Position numbers and translations under genes: made by a program
Assembly (NCBI RefSeq): GCF_900101755.1
Contig: NZ_FNAE01000001.1
Coordinates: forward strand, 124,001-188,000
Direction: 5' to 3'
DNA length: 64,000 bases
Origin: Ectopseudomonas alcaliphila
Lineage (GTDB): Bacteria > Pseudomonadota > Gammaproteobacteria > Pseudomonadales > Pseudomonadaceae
Shown: piece by piece, positions 39,451 through 48,673 of the stretch
How positions within the stretch are numbered: the stretch's first letter is position 1
How the letters are laid out: each line of letters begins with the position of its first letter
The notes under the pieces: generated by a model
Seen by the model: only the letters and a program-made list of their open reading frames with translations
What the model was told of the DNA's origin: nothing
Databases searched by the model: none

Positions 39451-40608
39451 TCAGCGCTTGCGGCCGAAACCGGGGCGCTGACCATCGCCGGCTGGCGGGC
39501 GCTTGCCTGGCGTTGCCGGGCGCGGCTTGCGCGCCGGACGCTCGGACAACTCGACGGCCGGACGTGGCTGACGCTTCTTCACATCGCTCGGACGCTCCGC
39601 AACCGGCGTGCCGCGACCGTTTTCACGACGCTCACCACTGTCTTTACGCGGGCCACGCGGCGCGCGCTGCTCGCCATCCTCACGGCGCGGCGCACGGCTC
39701 GGGCGAGCATTTTCTGCGCCTGCCTGGTCCTTCGCCGGGCGCAGCACACGCTTGCCGCGCACCTCCACCGGCTTGGCCGACTTGCGCTGCAGGCGGTCGA
39801 GTTTCTCGCGGGTCTTTTCCTTCATCGCTGGCAGCGCCTGCGGAGTCAGGCCCACTTCGGCGCTGAGAATGTCCACTTCACGCTGATCCATTTCGCGCCA
39901 GCGGCCCATGGTCAACTCGGAGGTGAGGAACACCGGTCCGAAGCGCACACGCTTCAGGCGGCTGACAACCAGCCCCTGGGACTCCCACAGGCGACGCACT
40001 TCGCGGTTACGCCCCTCCATCACCACGCAGTGGTACCAGTGGTTGAAGCCCTCACCGCCGGGCGCTTCCTTGATGTCGGTGAACTTGGCCGGACCATCCT
40101 CGAGCATCACACCGTTCTTGAGGTTCTCCAGCATTTCCTCGGTGACCTCACCCCGCACACGCACCGCGTATTCGCGGTCCATCTGATAGGACGGGTGCAT
40201 CAGGCGGTTGGCCAACTCACCGTCGGTGGTGAACAGCAGCAGACCGGTGGTGTTGATATCGAGGCGACCGATATTGATCCAGCGGCCCTCTTTCGGACGC
40301 GGCAGACGATCGAATACGGTGGGGCGGCCTTCCGGGTCATCACGGGTGCAGATCTCGCCATCCGGCTTGTTGTAGATCAGCACGCGACGCACCGAACCGG
40401 TGATTTCTTCGCGCTTGAGCAAGCGACCGTCGAGGGCGATGGCGTCGTTGGCGTCGACACGCTGCCCCAGGGTCGCCGCAGCGCCGTTGACCTTGACCCT
40501 ACCCTCGGCGATCCAGGTCTCGATCTCGCGACGCGAAGCCAGCCCGAGGCGGGCCAGGACTTTCTGCAGTTTCTCGCCTGCAGGACGCGGTTGTTCGTGC
40601 TCAGTCAT
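39451..40608 (-). CDS. rluB: 23S rRNA pseudouridine synthase RluB with long basic tail
   Basis: RluB makes pseudouridine 2605 in 23S rRNA. The 385-residue protein starts at ATG 40608 with GGAGG eight bases before it. An S4 RNA-binding domain spans about 12-58, then the RsuA-type catalytic domain with the Asp of GRLDINTTGLLLF and RNREVRRLWE. After about residue 245 a tail of some 135 residues rich in Arg, Lys, Pro and Gly follows and is probably disordered. E. coli RluB has 291 residues; longer basic tails are usual in Pseudomonas. Confidence 0.93.
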   Translation of the reverse strand: MTEHEQPRPAGEKLQKVLARLGLASRREIETWIAEGRVKVNGAAATLGQRVDANDAIALDGRLLKREEITGSVRRVLIYNKPDGEICTRDDPEGRPTVFDRLPRPKEGRWINIGRLDINTTGLLLFTTDGELANRLMHPSYQMDREYAVRVRGEVTEEMLENLKNGVMLEDGPAKFTDIKEAPGGEGFNHWYHCVVMEGRNREVRRLWESQGLVVSRLKRVRFGPVFLTSELTMGRWREMDQREVDILSAEVGLTPQALPAMKEKTREKLDRLQRKSAKPVEVRGKRVLRPAKDQAGAENARPSRAPRREDGEQRAPRGPRKDSGERRENGRGTPVAERPSDVKKRQPRPAVELSERPARKPRPATPGKRPPAGDGQRPGFGRKR

Positions 40609-40723
40609 CTTGGGCACCTCCCGGTGTAATAGTTGATGATCGAAGGGCGCGCATCATACGCGCTGTAGAGCCCATAGGGTAGACGATGCTGCGGCGGTCG
40701 AACCAAGAACACGACACTGAAGT

Positions 40724-40800
40724 GTAGGAGCCCCGCCCCAGGGCGAAGCTTTTGCGCATAATCGACGCCCCCACCATTCGCCGCGAGGCGCGGCTCCTAC
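40724..40800. repeat. Extragenic palindromic repeat, type GTAGGAGC, copy 3
   Basis: Starts GTAGGAGCCCCGCCCC and ends CGGCTCCTAC. The interior GGGCGAAGCTTTTG and CCATTCGCCGCGAGGC match copies 1 and 2 near rpsA, in the same orientation, with a shorter spacer. Confidence 0.8.
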
Positions 40801-40812
40801 ACGGATGGGCGG

Positions 40813-40995
40813 TCAATACTTGCGCCTTCCGGTCGCCTCCAGCGCCAGCAACCGCATATCGGCCTCGGCCAACAGCGCCAGGCGCTCGCCCTTGTCCAGG
40901 CGTTTCCAGCCTTTGATTTCCTCACGGCTACGACCGCAGCCCAGGCAGATATCGCGCTCGAACTCGCAGACCTTGATACAGGGGCTCTTGCTCAT
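40813..40995 (-). CDS. DUF1289 family small cysteine protein
   Basis: A 60-residue protein from ATG 40995 with AAGGTG upstream; the longer frame to 41166 is not supported. The family motif PCIKVCEFERDICLGCGRS holds four Cys (C6, C10, C17, C20) that could bind a metal, followed by EIKGWKRLDKGER. DUF1289 proteins are widespread in proteobacteria; the role is unknown. It stands alone between repeats and an outer-membrane protein gene. Confidence 0.85.
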   Translation of the reverse strand: MSKSPCIKVCEFERDICLGCGRSREEIKGWKRLDKGERLALLAEADMRLLALEATGRRKY

Positions 40996-41192
40996 GACGG
41001 CACCTTGCGCAAATGGGATCGAATGCAGGCAAGGATAAAGACAACAGCCTCCCAGGCGGGATTGAGGAATTCCATGACCCCGATTTAAAGAGGCAAACCG
41101 CACGCAGCACGTCCTTCTATCTGAAGCATGAAAGCGAAAGGTCACACGCTTTTCTGCTCCATCCAACGCTCACTGCCAACAGCTCCAAGCAA

Positions 41193-41975
41193 TCAGAACC
41201 GATAGGACATGCCAATCGACAATGTCTGAGTCTTGAATTGCGCAGAACTCTTCAACGTATTGGCGAATACAGGGAAGACAGGGTTGGTTACGGTGTAAGA
41301 GGTATCCACCTTGCCGTAGTCGGCATATAGATAATCCCCTCTGATCGACCAATTTTCGTTCAACGCATACTCACCACCCAAGCCGACAATCCAGCCCAGT
41401 TTGGTCTCCTTGGTAGAATTGCCACCCCTAGCACCTACTCCGAGAAAATCGTCACTGAACGCTGCATCCAGCTGAATCCGGGCGACTGCAGCACCGCCTG
41501 TCAGATACACCAGCCAACGGTCCTGCGCCCAGCCCAGACGGGCACGCATCGTCGCCTGCCAATCAGCCTTCACGGACAACTCCTGAGTGAACGCCCCCGC
41601 TGCATTTGAGAGATAGACCGCACCAGAAGTACGCGTTTCGTCGAAACCTAGCGTATTGGCACTGGCTTCGAGTCCCAGATACAGGTTGCCGAACTGCCGT
41701 CCAAAACCACCGAATATCCCACCGGAAAGACTTGAGTGGGAAAGAGAGCCGTCGGCCTCCCCGGCAATCTGCTGAGGATCTGGCGGCGTGAAGTAGGAGC
41801 CTGGGAAACCATCTGCTGTAGAGGCATCGGTAGTTGCACGACTCTCCACCACCCCGACGCTGCCACCCAAATAAGCGCCGGACCAATCGCGCACAGCGCC
41901 TGTTTGGGCCTGGGCGCAGGTTGCGACGCTGATCAGGCCAAAAATACCCAAAGCCCCAACAGTGAATGTGCGCAT
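41193..41975 (-). CDS. Outer-membrane beta-barrel protein (Omp25/opacity-like)
   Basis: A 260-residue porin-like protein with a signal peptide of about 23 residues ending in TCAQAQT. An eight-stranded beta-barrel follows, with alternating hydrophobic strands such as WSGAYLGGSVGVV and GLEASANTLGFDE and a C-terminal SIGMSYRF ending in Phe, the BAM signal. It resembles the Omp25/RopB family. GGGAG six bases upstream supports ATG 41975 over 41981. No neighbours suggest a function. Confidence 0.82.
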   Translation of the reverse strand: MRTFTVGALGIFGLISVATCAQAQTGAVRDWSGAYLGGSVGVVESRATTDASTADGFPGSYFTPPDPQQIAGEADGSLSHSSLSGGIFGGFGRQFGNLYLGLEASANTLGFDETRTSGAVYLSNAAGAFTQELSVKADWQATMRARLGWAQDRWLVYLTGGAAVARIQLDAAFSDDFLGVGARGGNSTKETKLGWIVGLGGEYALNENWSIRGDYLYADYGKVDTSYTVTNPVFPVFANTLKSSAQFKTQTLSIGMSYRF

Positions 41976-42087
41976 TTCCATCTCCCTATCATTGTTATTG
42001 GATACCGCCGAAAGAGACGTCGATTACAAACAGCAGTCGTTGTAGCAATCGACACCACCATGCCAAAGGCAATCTATCCCGCCGCAC

Positions 42088-42885
42088 TCAATGCAATGAC
42101 TCGTCGGCATCCTGATCGACGACATGCGCCTCGTCCTGCTCATCGTCGGCATCGTCGGCCAGGCGCAGATCATCGAAATCGGTCTTGAGCCCTTGTTCCA
42201 TGTCGTCCAGCTCGGCCAGCAGGCTGCGGAAGCTGGTTTCTTCGCGAGGTTCGGCAGCTTCGCCGTCTTCCTGCAAGGCCAGGTCGGCACGCGCCTGCAG
42301 GCCTGCCGGCACCTCGGCATCGTCATCCAGCGCCAACTCGGGCTCCGGTTCCAACTCACGCAGGGCGGCCAAGGGCGGCAGTTCGTCGAGGCTCTTCAGG
42401 TTGAAATGATCGAGAAAGCCTTTGGTGGTGGCGAACATCGCCGGGCGTCCCGGCACGTCGCGATAGCCCACCACGCGAATCCATTCACGCTCGAGCAGGG
42501 TCTTGGTGATGTTGCTGTTGACCGCCACGCCGCGCACGTCCTCGATCTCGCCACGCGTGATCGGCTGGCGGTAGGCGATCAGCGCAAGGGTTTCCAGCAG
42601 CGCACGGGAATAACGCTGCGGGCGCTCTTCCCATAGCCTGCCAACCCAGGGCGCGAAGCGCTCGCGTACCTGCAGGCGGTAGCCCGAGGCCACCTCCTTC
42701 AGCTCGAAGGCGCGGCCCTCGCAAGAGCGCGCCAGGATGCTCAGCGCATCACGAAAGACACCGATGTCAGGGCGCTCGGCCTCCTCGAACAGCTCGCACA
42801 GGCGTTCCAGGGACATAGGCTTGCCCGACGCCAGGAGCAGGCCTTCGAGCACGGTGGCAAGCTGATGCGGATCGGACAGCGTCAT
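42088..42885 (-). CDS. scpB: Segregation and condensation protein B
   Basis: ScpB pairs with ScpA as the non-SMC part of the condensin complex that organises the chromosome. The 265-residue protein, from ATG 42885, has the two winged-helix domains (LEGLLLASGKPMSLERLCELF; TLALIAYRQPITRGEIEDVRG; TKTLLEREWIRVVGYRDVPG). It ends in an acidic, low-complexity tail of about 80 residues (DDEQDEAHVVDQDAD). The order scpA-DUF4261-scpB is on one strand. Confidence 0.94.
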   Translation of the reverse strand: MTLSDPHQLATVLEGLLLASGKPMSLERLCELFEEAERPDIGVFRDALSILARSCEGRAFELKEVASGYRLQVRERFAPWVGRLWEERPQRYSRALLETLALIAYRQPITRGEIEDVRGVAVNSNITKTLLEREWIRVVGYRDVPGRPAMFATTKGFLDHFNLKSLDELPPLAALRELEPEPELALDDDAEVPAGLQARADLALQEDGEAAEPREETSFRSLLAELDDMEQGLKTDFDDLRLADDADDEQDEAHVVDQDADESLH

Positions 42886-42965
42886 CGTCTGGCAAACCTG
42901 GAGCAATGAATGGAAAGGGCCGCATTGGACGCGGCCTTGCAGTCTAGCAAATGCCTAAAGCCGCT

Positions 42966-43859
42966 TCAGGCCTGATTGATCTCGTGCCCCTCGATGATCT
43001 CCGCAACCAGCAACTGGTCCGGTCCATCGAGGAAATACTCCTCGGCCAGCGGCGCACGCAGGCGCATGAAAGCCGTCTCGCCGATCTGCATGGTGTGTCC
43101 GGGCGCCATCTGCGCACCGCTCTGCAGCAGGTAGCTCATCACCTGGTCGAACAGCTCCGAGTAACGCTCGCCCTCATGATGCCCTTCAGCCAGCACGGCC
43201 AGGTCGGGGATACCGAACACGCCGCCGCCATAGGTGCGCATCCAGGTGCCCTGCACGCCCTCGACGTCGTATTTGACGAAGCCACAGTACAGCGCGGTCA
43301 GCGGCAGGTTACGCAACACCTCCAGACTTTCTCGCACCAGCCCCGGGTCATTGAAGATCGCCGCTGGCAAGGATGTTCTGCCACTTTCGTTGAGCACGGC
43401 GATGGCGCCGAATTGCGCCAGTGCACCGGCCACCGCCGCCAGCACCACGTATTGCTCCAGCGGGTCGCTGTCGTGGCCCGCGTAATACAGCAGGATATGG
43501 CTGGCGTTCGCGCGCACTTCGTCCTTGAGTGCTTGCGGGTAATGCGCCGGAGCGACGCAGGCCTCGACCGACTCCGCCGGAAAGGGCGCATCGAAGCCCA
43601 CCAGCCGAACCACGTGAGCGCCCCATCCTGCCAGCGCGAAGAACTGCTCGACCTCGTCGGAGACCTCGCAACTCGCCTCGGCCATTTCCGGGTGATAGGC
43701 CCGCAAGGCACTGATCAGCCCATCCTGGGTCACCTGCAGCGCAGCGGGGAACAACACCTGCAGGCTCACTCGCCCCTCGCACTCGGGATTGGCGACCAAA
43801 CCGGTCAGCTCTGCCGTGTCGTCGTCCTTGCGACCGAAGAAACGCGAAAAAATACTCAC
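42966..43859 (-). CDS. DUF4261 domain protein between scpA and scpB
   Basis: A 297-residue soluble protein. The C-terminal part from about residue 210 fits DUF4261 as I remember it; the N-terminal MSIFSRFFGRKDDD looks like an interaction tail. Start is GTG 43859 with GGGAG six bases upstream. No catalytic motif is recognised. It interrupts the usual scpA-scpB pair by about a thousand bases, 41 bases after scpA, so it may be cotranscribed. No link to condensin is known to me. Confidence 0.7.
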   Translation of the reverse strand: MSIFSRFFGRKDDDTAELTGLVANPECEGRVSLQVLFPAALQVTQDGLISALRAYHPEMAEASCEVSDEVEQFFALAGWGAHVVRLVGFDAPFPAESVEACVAPAHYPQALKDEVRANASHILLYYAGHDSDPLEQYVVLAAVAGALAQFGAIAVLNESGRTSLPAAIFNDPGLVRESLEVLRNLPLTALYCGFVKYDVEGVQGTWMRTYGGGVFGIPDLAVLAEGHHEGERYSELFDQVMSYLLQSGAQMAPGHTMQIGETAFMRLRAPLAEEYFLDGPDQLLVAEIIEGHEINQA

Positions 43860-43900
43860 CTGAAACTCCCTTTAAAAAATGCTCCCAGAGACTGCTCACC

Positions 43901-44758
43901 CTATTGTGGAGACGGTTGCGACTCCTCCACTTCCTGCTCGATACGAGCTCGAACATGGATGGCGGCAAACGGCGCATTCTGCACCAGTTCGACCAGCGAT
44001 TCCTTGATCAACTCGAGAATTGCCATGAAGGTCACCACCACGCCTAGCCGGCCTTCTTCAGCGGCGAACAACTCGACGAAAGGCACGAACGCCCCACCCT
44101 TGAGGCGCTCCAGCACTTCACTCATGCGCTCGCGGGTGGACAGTGCCTCGCGGGTAACCTGGTGGCTTTCGAACATGTCGGCGCGACGCAGCACCTCGGC
44201 CATCGACAGCAGCACCTCTTCCAGACTGACATCCGGCAACAGCTTGCGCGCCCGGGCTTCGGGAGCATCCAGTTTTGGGACGGTCACATCGCGACCAACG
44301 CGCGGCAGTTCGTCGATACCTTCGGCAGCGGCCTTGAAGCGCTCGTACTCCTGCAGACGGCGGATCAGCTCGGCACGCGGGTCGTCTTCTTCCTCCTCGG
44401 CCTCGGACGAGCGCGGCAGCAGCATGCGCGACTTGATCTCGGCGAGCATGGCGGCCATGACCAGGTATTCGGCGGCCAACTCCAGACGCACCGTATGCAT
44501 GAGTTCGACATAGCCCATGTACTGCTTGGTGATCTCGGCAACGGGAATATCGAGGATGTCGATGTTCTGCTTACGAATCAGATACAGCAGCAGGTCCAGC
44601 GGCCCCTCGAAGGCTTCGAGGAAGACTTCCAGGGCATCCGGGGGAATGTAAAGATCCAGCGGCAGCTCGGTGACCGCCTCGCCATAAACCAGGGCGAACG
44701 GCAGCTCCTGCTGGGCGCCGGCCTGGCTGTCCACCGTTGGCGTGGCGGGCTCACTCAT
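43901..44758 (-). CDS. scpA: Segregation and condensation protein A
   Basis: The kleisin subunit of SMC-ScpAB-type condensin. The protein of 285 residues starts at ATG 44758 with AAGGAG nine bases before it. The kleisin N-terminal signature FEGPLDLLLYLIRKQNIDI, DIPVAEITKQYMGY and AAEYLVMAAMLAEIKSRMLLPR are clear. A C-terminal winged-helix follows (LGVVVTFMAILELIKESLVELVQ). It lies 14 bases from trpS. Confidence 0.95.
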   Translation of the reverse strand: MSEPATPTVDSQAGAQQELPFALVYGEAVTELPLDLYIPPDALEVFLEAFEGPLDLLLYLIRKQNIDILDIPVAEITKQYMGYVELMHTVRLELAAEYLVMAAMLAEIKSRMLLPRSSEAEEEEDDPRAELIRRLQEYERFKAAAEGIDELPRVGRDVTVPKLDAPEARARKLLPDVSLEEVLLSMAEVLRRADMFESHQVTREALSTRERMSEVLERLKGGAFVPFVELFAAEEGRLGVVVTFMAILELIKESLVELVQNAPFAAIHVRARIEQEVEESQPSPQ

Positions 44759-44772
44759 CGACTGGCGCTCCT

Positions 44773-45987
44773 TCAACGATAATTCAGGCCCATGGCCATG
44801 CGTACTTCGGCCAGGGTTTCGCGCGCTTCGTCACGCGCGCGCTCGGCGCCTTCGGCGAGGATGCTGCGCACCAGGTCGGGGTTTTCCTCATAGTCGACGG
44901 CCCGCTGCTGCAGGGGCGTCAGCTCAGCCTGCAAGGACGAGCACAGTGCGCTCTTGCAGTCGAGGCAACCAATCGAGGCGCTACGGCAGCCCTCGATCAC
45001 CCAATGCAGTTGCTCGGCACTGGAATGCAACTGATGCAGCGACCAGACCGGGCAACGCTGCGGCTCACCCGGATCGTCACGGTGTACGCGTGCCGGATCG
45101 GTGGGCATGCGACGCAGTTTTTCTTCGAGCTCGGCATCGCTGTCGCGCAGGAATATCGCGTTGCCGCTGGACTTGGCCATCTTCTGGCCATCCAGGCCAG
45201 GCACCCGCGAAAACTCGGCAAGAATCGGCTGCGGCTCGCTCAGAATCACCTTGCCGCCGCCTTCCAGATAGCCGTACAGGCGCTCCTGATCGCCGAGGGT
45301 GATGCTGGTCTGTTCCTTGAGCAAGGCCCGCGCCGTCTCCAGCGCCTGGGCATCTCCCTGCTCCTGATAGGCCTTGCGCAGGTTGCTGTAGAGCTTGCCC
45401 ACCTTCTTGCCCAGCTTGCCGATGGCCGCTTCGGCCTTCAGCTCGAAATCCGGCTCGCTGCCGTACAGGTGGTTGAAGCGGCGCGCCACTTCACGGGCAA
45501 ATTCGATGTGCGGAAGCTGATCAGCGCCGACTGGCACCTGTCCGGCCCGGTACAGAAGGATGTCTGCAGCCTGCAGCAGCGGATAGCCGAGAAAACCGTA
45601 GGTGGAGAGGTCCTTGCCACCCTGATGCTCCTGCTGCTCCTTATACGACGGCACGCGCTCGAGCCAGCTGAGCGGGCAGATCATCGACAGCAGCAGATGC
45701 AGCTCGGCATGTTCCGGCACCTGCGACTGCACGAACAGCGTTGCGGAGCTGGGGCTTACGCCTGTAGCCAGCCAATCCACCGCCATATCCATGACGTGCT
45801 GGGAAAGCTGGCCGGTATCGGCGTATTCGGTGGTCAGGGCATGCCAGTCGACGATGCAGAAGAAGCAGTCGTACTCGTGCTGCAACTTGACCCAGTTTTT
45901 CAGTACACCGTGGTAGTGCCCGAGGTGAAGACGACCGCTCGGACGCATCCCTGACAGCACCCGACGCTCGGAGTCGTTAAGGCTCAA
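44773..45987 (-). CDS. trpS: Tryptophanyl-tRNA synthetase (long form)
   Basis: Charges tRNA-Trp. This 404-residue class I synthetase has the HIGH-type HLGHYHGV near residue 21 and the KMSKS-type KMAKSSGN. An insertion from about residues 190 to 230 makes it longer than the E. coli enzyme (334), as in many betaproteobacteria and pseudomonads. A zinc-like Cys pair is seen in DCKSALCSS. It is the first gene of the trpS-scpA-DUF4261-scpB group. Confidence 0.95.
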   Translation of the reverse strand: MSLNDSERRVLSGMRPSGRLHLGHYHGVLKNWVKLQHEYDCFFCIVDWHALTTEYADTGQLSQHVMDMAVDWLATGVSPSSATLFVQSQVPEHAELHLLLSMICPLSWLERVPSYKEQQEHQGGKDLSTYGFLGYPLLQAADILLYRAGQVPVGADQLPHIEFAREVARRFNHLYGSEPDFELKAEAAIGKLGKKVGKLYSNLRKAYQEQGDAQALETARALLKEQTSITLGDQERLYGYLEGGGKVILSEPQPILAEFSRVPGLDGQKMAKSSGNAIFLRDSDAELEEKLRRMPTDPARVHRDDPGEPQRCPVWSLHQLHSSAEQLHWVIEGCRSASIGCLDCKSALCSSLQAELTPLQQRAVDYEENPDLVRSILAEGAERARDEARETLAEVRMAMGLNYR

Positions 45988-46086
45988 ACCGTTCTATCCA
46001 AAATCCAGACAAGGCCAAGGAGTATAGGGTAGCTGCGCCCACAACGGAAAAGCCGGCGTCAGGGTTGTTCTGAAAAAGCGATTTAT

Positions 46087-46155
46087 CGTCACTCCCGCGA
46101 AGCGGGAGTCCAGGTCATTCGAAGGGTCCGGATGCCCGCCTGCGTGGGCATGACG
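46087..46155. repeat. Extragenic element with CGTCA...TGACG ends
   Basis: Two hairpins in a row: ACTCCCGC-GAA-GCGGGAGT at 46091-46110 and ATGCCC…GGGCAT at 46132-46151. The outer ends CGTCA and TGACG are also inverted. The sequence CGTCACTCCCGCGAAGCGGG is a known dispersed repeat of proteobacterial genomes. A TTTTTT run follows on the plus strand at 46159, so it could also stop transcription. Confidence 0.7.
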
Positions 46156-46173
46156 GCTTTTTTCGGTGTTACC

Positions 46174-46800
46174 TCAAAGATCGTCGAACGGCGTCGGGTC
46201 GCCGCAGCCAACGCGCAGAACTTCCGGGCTGTCGTCAGCAAGATTGACCACGGTGGACGCCTCCAGCCCGCCAAAACCGCCGTCTATGATCAGGTCGACA
46301 TGGTGCTCGAGAATCTGGCGCATTTCGTAGGGGTCGGACATCGGCAGCTCGTCGTCCGGCATGATCAGACTGACGCTCATGAGCGGCTCGCCCAACTGCT
46401 CCAGCAACGCCAGGGCAATCGGGTGGCTGGGCACGCGAATGCCGATGGTGCGACGCTTGGGGTGCAGCAACATGCGCGGCACTTCGCGGGTGGCGTTGAG
46501 GATGAAGGTGTAAGGGCCCGGGGTGTGATTCTTCAACAGACGGAAGGCCGCCGTGTCGACCTTGGCGAACAGGCCGATCTGCGAAAGATCCCGGCAGACC
46601 AGGGTGAAGTTGTGCTTGTCGTCCAGCTGCCGCAGGCGACGAATGCGCTCTACCGCATTCTTGTCACCGATCATGCAGCCCAGCGCATAGGAGGAGTCGG
46701 TCGGATAGACCACCACGCCGCCGCCACGAATGATTTCCACGGCCTGTTTTATCAGGCGTGCCTGTGGGTTTTCCGGGTGAACCTGGAAAAATTGACTCAC
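46174..46800 (-). CDS. YciO-like Sua5/YrdC-family protein
   Basis: A 208-residue protein of the YrdC/Sua5/YciO fold that binds double-stranded RNA and ATP. Members make threonylcarbamoyl-adenylate for tRNA t6A, though YciO itself may have another role. VVVYPTDSSYALGC, the RLRQLDDKHNFTLVCRDL region and GIRVPSHPIALALL are visible. Start is GTG 46800 with GGGAG upstream; the frame to 46842 overlaps the PHP gene. The PHP-YciO pair is conserved in gammaproteobacteria. Confidence 0.9.
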   Translation of the reverse strand: MSQFFQVHPENPQARLIKQAVEIIRGGGVVVYPTDSSYALGCMIGDKNAVERIRRLRQLDDKHNFTLVCRDLSQIGLFAKVDTAAFRLLKNHTPGPYTFILNATREVPRMLLHPKRRTIGIRVPSHPIALALLEQLGEPLMSVSLIMPDDELPMSDPYEMRQILEHHVDLIIDGGFGGLEASTVVNLADDSPEVLRVGCGDPTPFDDL

Positions 46801-46813
46801 ACTTGCTCCCAGC

Positions 46814-47680
46814 TCATGAAGTGACAGCGGATGGCTGTGCATGTTCGAAGCGCTCCCAGAGCGCAGTCAGGTCATCAGGCAACGGGCGGTACATGCCCAA
46901 CTCAGACCAGTCGCCAGGCGCATGAAAATCGCTGCCGACACTGGCCATCAAACCAAACTCGCGCGCCAGAATGGCCAAACCACCGACTTGCTCGGCGGGC
47001 TGCATGCCATTGACCACTTCCAGGGCATGGCCACCGGCTGCCGCGAAGTCGGCCACCAGACGTCGACGCTTACTGCGAGTGAAGTCGTACTGCCACGGAT
47101 GCGCAAGACTGATCCAGGCGCTGGCTGAGCGCAAGGTGGCGACAGTTTCTTCCAGCATAGGCCAATGCTGCTTGACGTCACCCAGCTTGCCCGAGCCCAA
47201 CCATTTGCGAAACGCCTCGGCGCGATCGCGCACGTGACCAGCGCGCACCAGAAATTCGGCGAAATGCGGTCGGGCCGGCGCGTTGCCACTGTCGCCCAGT
47301 GCCTGCTGAACCGCCCGCGCGCCCTCCAGAGCGCCAGGCATACCTTTGGCCGCCAGACGTCGGTCGATCTCTTGCGCACGCTGCCAGCGCCCATGGTGCA
47401 GGGCCTCGATGGCCGCACACAGCGCCGGCGCCTCGCGCTCGAAGGCATAACCCAATACGTGGATGGTCGCTCCACCCCAGGTGCAGGACAGCTCGATGCC
47501 ATTGATCAGCTGCATATCCAGAGCCGTCGCTGCGCGGCGTGCTTCATCGAGGCCTTCCAGCGTGTCATGATCGGTCAACGCCAGCAGCCGAACGCCACGT
47601 TCGTGCGCCCTGGCCACCAGTACGGCGGGCGCCAGGGCGCCATCGGAGGCGGTGCTGTGGCAGTGCAGATCGACAATCAT
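46814..47680 (-). CDS. PHP-domain phosphoesterase (RNase AM/TrpH family)
   Basis: A 288-residue trinuclear-metal phosphoesterase. The metal ligands HCHSTASDG (6-14), LTDHDTLEG and the later GSDFHAPG match E. coli YciV/TrpH. That enzyme is a 5'-3' exonuclease acting on 3',5'-bisphosphates and on rRNA 5' ends. The start is ATG 47680; the longer frame runs into the region before a MITE-like element. The downstream YciO gene starts 13 bases after its stop. Confidence 0.9.
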   Translation of the reverse strand: MIVDLHCHSTASDGALAPAVLVARAHERGVRLLALTDHDTLEGLDEARRAATALDMQLINGIELSCTWGGATIHVLGYAFEREAPALCAAIEALHHGRWQRAQEIDRRLAAKGMPGALEGARAVQQALGDSGNAPARPHFAEFLVRAGHVRDRAEAFRKWLGSGKLGDVKQHWPMLEETVATLRSASAWISLAHPWQYDFTRSKRRRLVADFAAAGGHALEVVNGMQPAEQVGGLAILAREFGLMASVGSDFHAPGDWSELGMYRPLPDDLTALWERFEHAQPSAVTS

Positions 47681-47733
47681 GGCGGCGCTTTCGTTGAGAT
47701 TGATGTTTGTTATTATGCCCCACATTAGCGCCA

Positions 47734-47892
47734 AGCAGGCCGTTGAAAAACGTAGGCGAGGCAGCCAGTGCAATACCGATGGCGGCCCCACAAAAACAGG
47801 CGAAAAAGCGGAGTTTACGAGTTGTAAATGAGCATTTTGAGCCTGTTTTTAACGCAGCAATGGCAACGTAGGTAGTTTTTCAACAGCCTGCT
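47734..47892. mobile_element. MITE-like element A (159 bp)
   Basis: Terminal inverted repeats of 18 bases, AGCAGGCCGTTGAAAAAC and the complement of GTTTTTCAACAGCCTGCT, match at 17 of 18 positions. The interior has no gene. It shares a core with the element at 63388-63573: ACCGATGGCGGCCCC, then a variable part, then ATGAGCATTT and TTGTTTTTAACGCAG-like sequence. It is probably a non-autonomous element moved by a transposase elsewhere. Confidence 0.7.
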
Positions 47893-47954
47893 AGGCAGTC
47901 GCCGTGTGGCGCAAATACTTCATCCCCCCGCTTCGACCCTAGATAAGGACTGAG

Positions 47955-48254
47955 ATGCTCTACGCCATCATCGCCACCGACGTCGAAAACTCCCTGGAAA
48001 ATCGCCTGGCCACCCGCCCCGCTCACCTCGCTCGTCTGGAGCAGCTGAAGCACGAAGGCCGCCTGCTGCTGGCCGGCCCACACCCGGCCATCGACAGCAA
48101 TGATCCGGGCCCGGCGGGCTTCAGCGGCAGCCTGGTGGTTGCCGAGTTCGATTCCCTGGAAGCTGCCCAGCAGTGGGCCGACGCCGACCCGTACCGCGCA
48201 GCCGGCGTGTATGCCAGCGTGTTGGTCAAACCCTTCAAGAAAGTGCTGCCCTGA
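47955..48254 (+). CDS. yciI: YciI family protein
   Basis: A 99-residue protein of the YCII dimeric alpha-beta barrel fold. [22 protein letters not shown] carries the conserved His (H24) and [18 protein letters not shown] the conserved Asp region. YciI proteins are small and lack a settled function; some act on chlorinated compounds. The position before cpxR matches the P. aeruginosa order (PA3202). It is 62 bases after MITE A. Confidence 0.9.
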   Translation: MLYAIIATDVENSLENRLATRPAHLARLEQLKHEGRLLLAGPHPAIDSNDPGPAGFSGSLVVAEFDSLEAAQQWADADPYRAAGVYASVLVKPFKKVLP

Positions 48255-48295
48255 CGAAACGCCACCCACGCTGCTTTCGCACACAAGGAATCGCG

Positions 48296-48670
48296 ATGCG
48301 CTCGATCCCGCTGTCCCTGCTGGTCACCGTGATGCTGGCTTGTGCTTTGGTACAGGCAGAAGAAGAACCCGCTCAGCCGTCCGCCCCTGCAGCCGCGACC
48401 AACAGTCAGGCGCTGGAGCAGCGCCTGGCGCAAAGCGAGCAACTGCGCAACGAGCAGCAAGCGAGCAGCGCCGTACAGCTACAACGCCTGCGCCAGGAAA
48501 ATCAGCGCCTGCGCTTGCAGCTCAAGGAAAGCCAGGCGCAGGCTCAACCCCGGCTACTCAGCGAGGAACAGACCTGGTTCGCCCTTGGCGCCGCCCTGAG
48601 TCTGATCTCGATGGTGTTCGGCGCCCTGCTGCGTGGTTCTCGCAAGACCCGTCGCGAATGGATCAATTGA
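48296..48670 (+). CDS. Small envelope protein with coiled coil and C-terminal membrane anchor
   Basis: A 124-residue protein with a signal peptide (residues 1-21, ending in LVQAEEE). An Ala/Gln/Arg-rich coiled coil follows at about 39-85 (LEQRLAQSEQLRNEQQ), then a membrane helix near 94-112 and a basic end (RGSRKTRREWIN). This is the layout of the TIGR04211 SH3-protein C-terminal half, without the SH3 domain. It starts 41 bases after yciI and ends three bases before cpxR, so it could be part of the Cpx operon. Function unknown. Confidence 0.8.
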   Translation: MRSIPLSLLVTVMLACALVQAEEEPAQPSAPAAATNSQALEQRLAQSEQLRNEQQASSAVQLQRLRQENQRLRLQLKESQAQAQPRLLSEEQTWFALGAALSLISMVFGALLRGSRKTRREWIN

Positions 48671-48673
48671 GCC

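Noticed and set aside
46087..46155. CRISPR repeat or small RNA
   Set aside because: Only one unit is present, with no spacers; it is a known type of dispersed palindrome.
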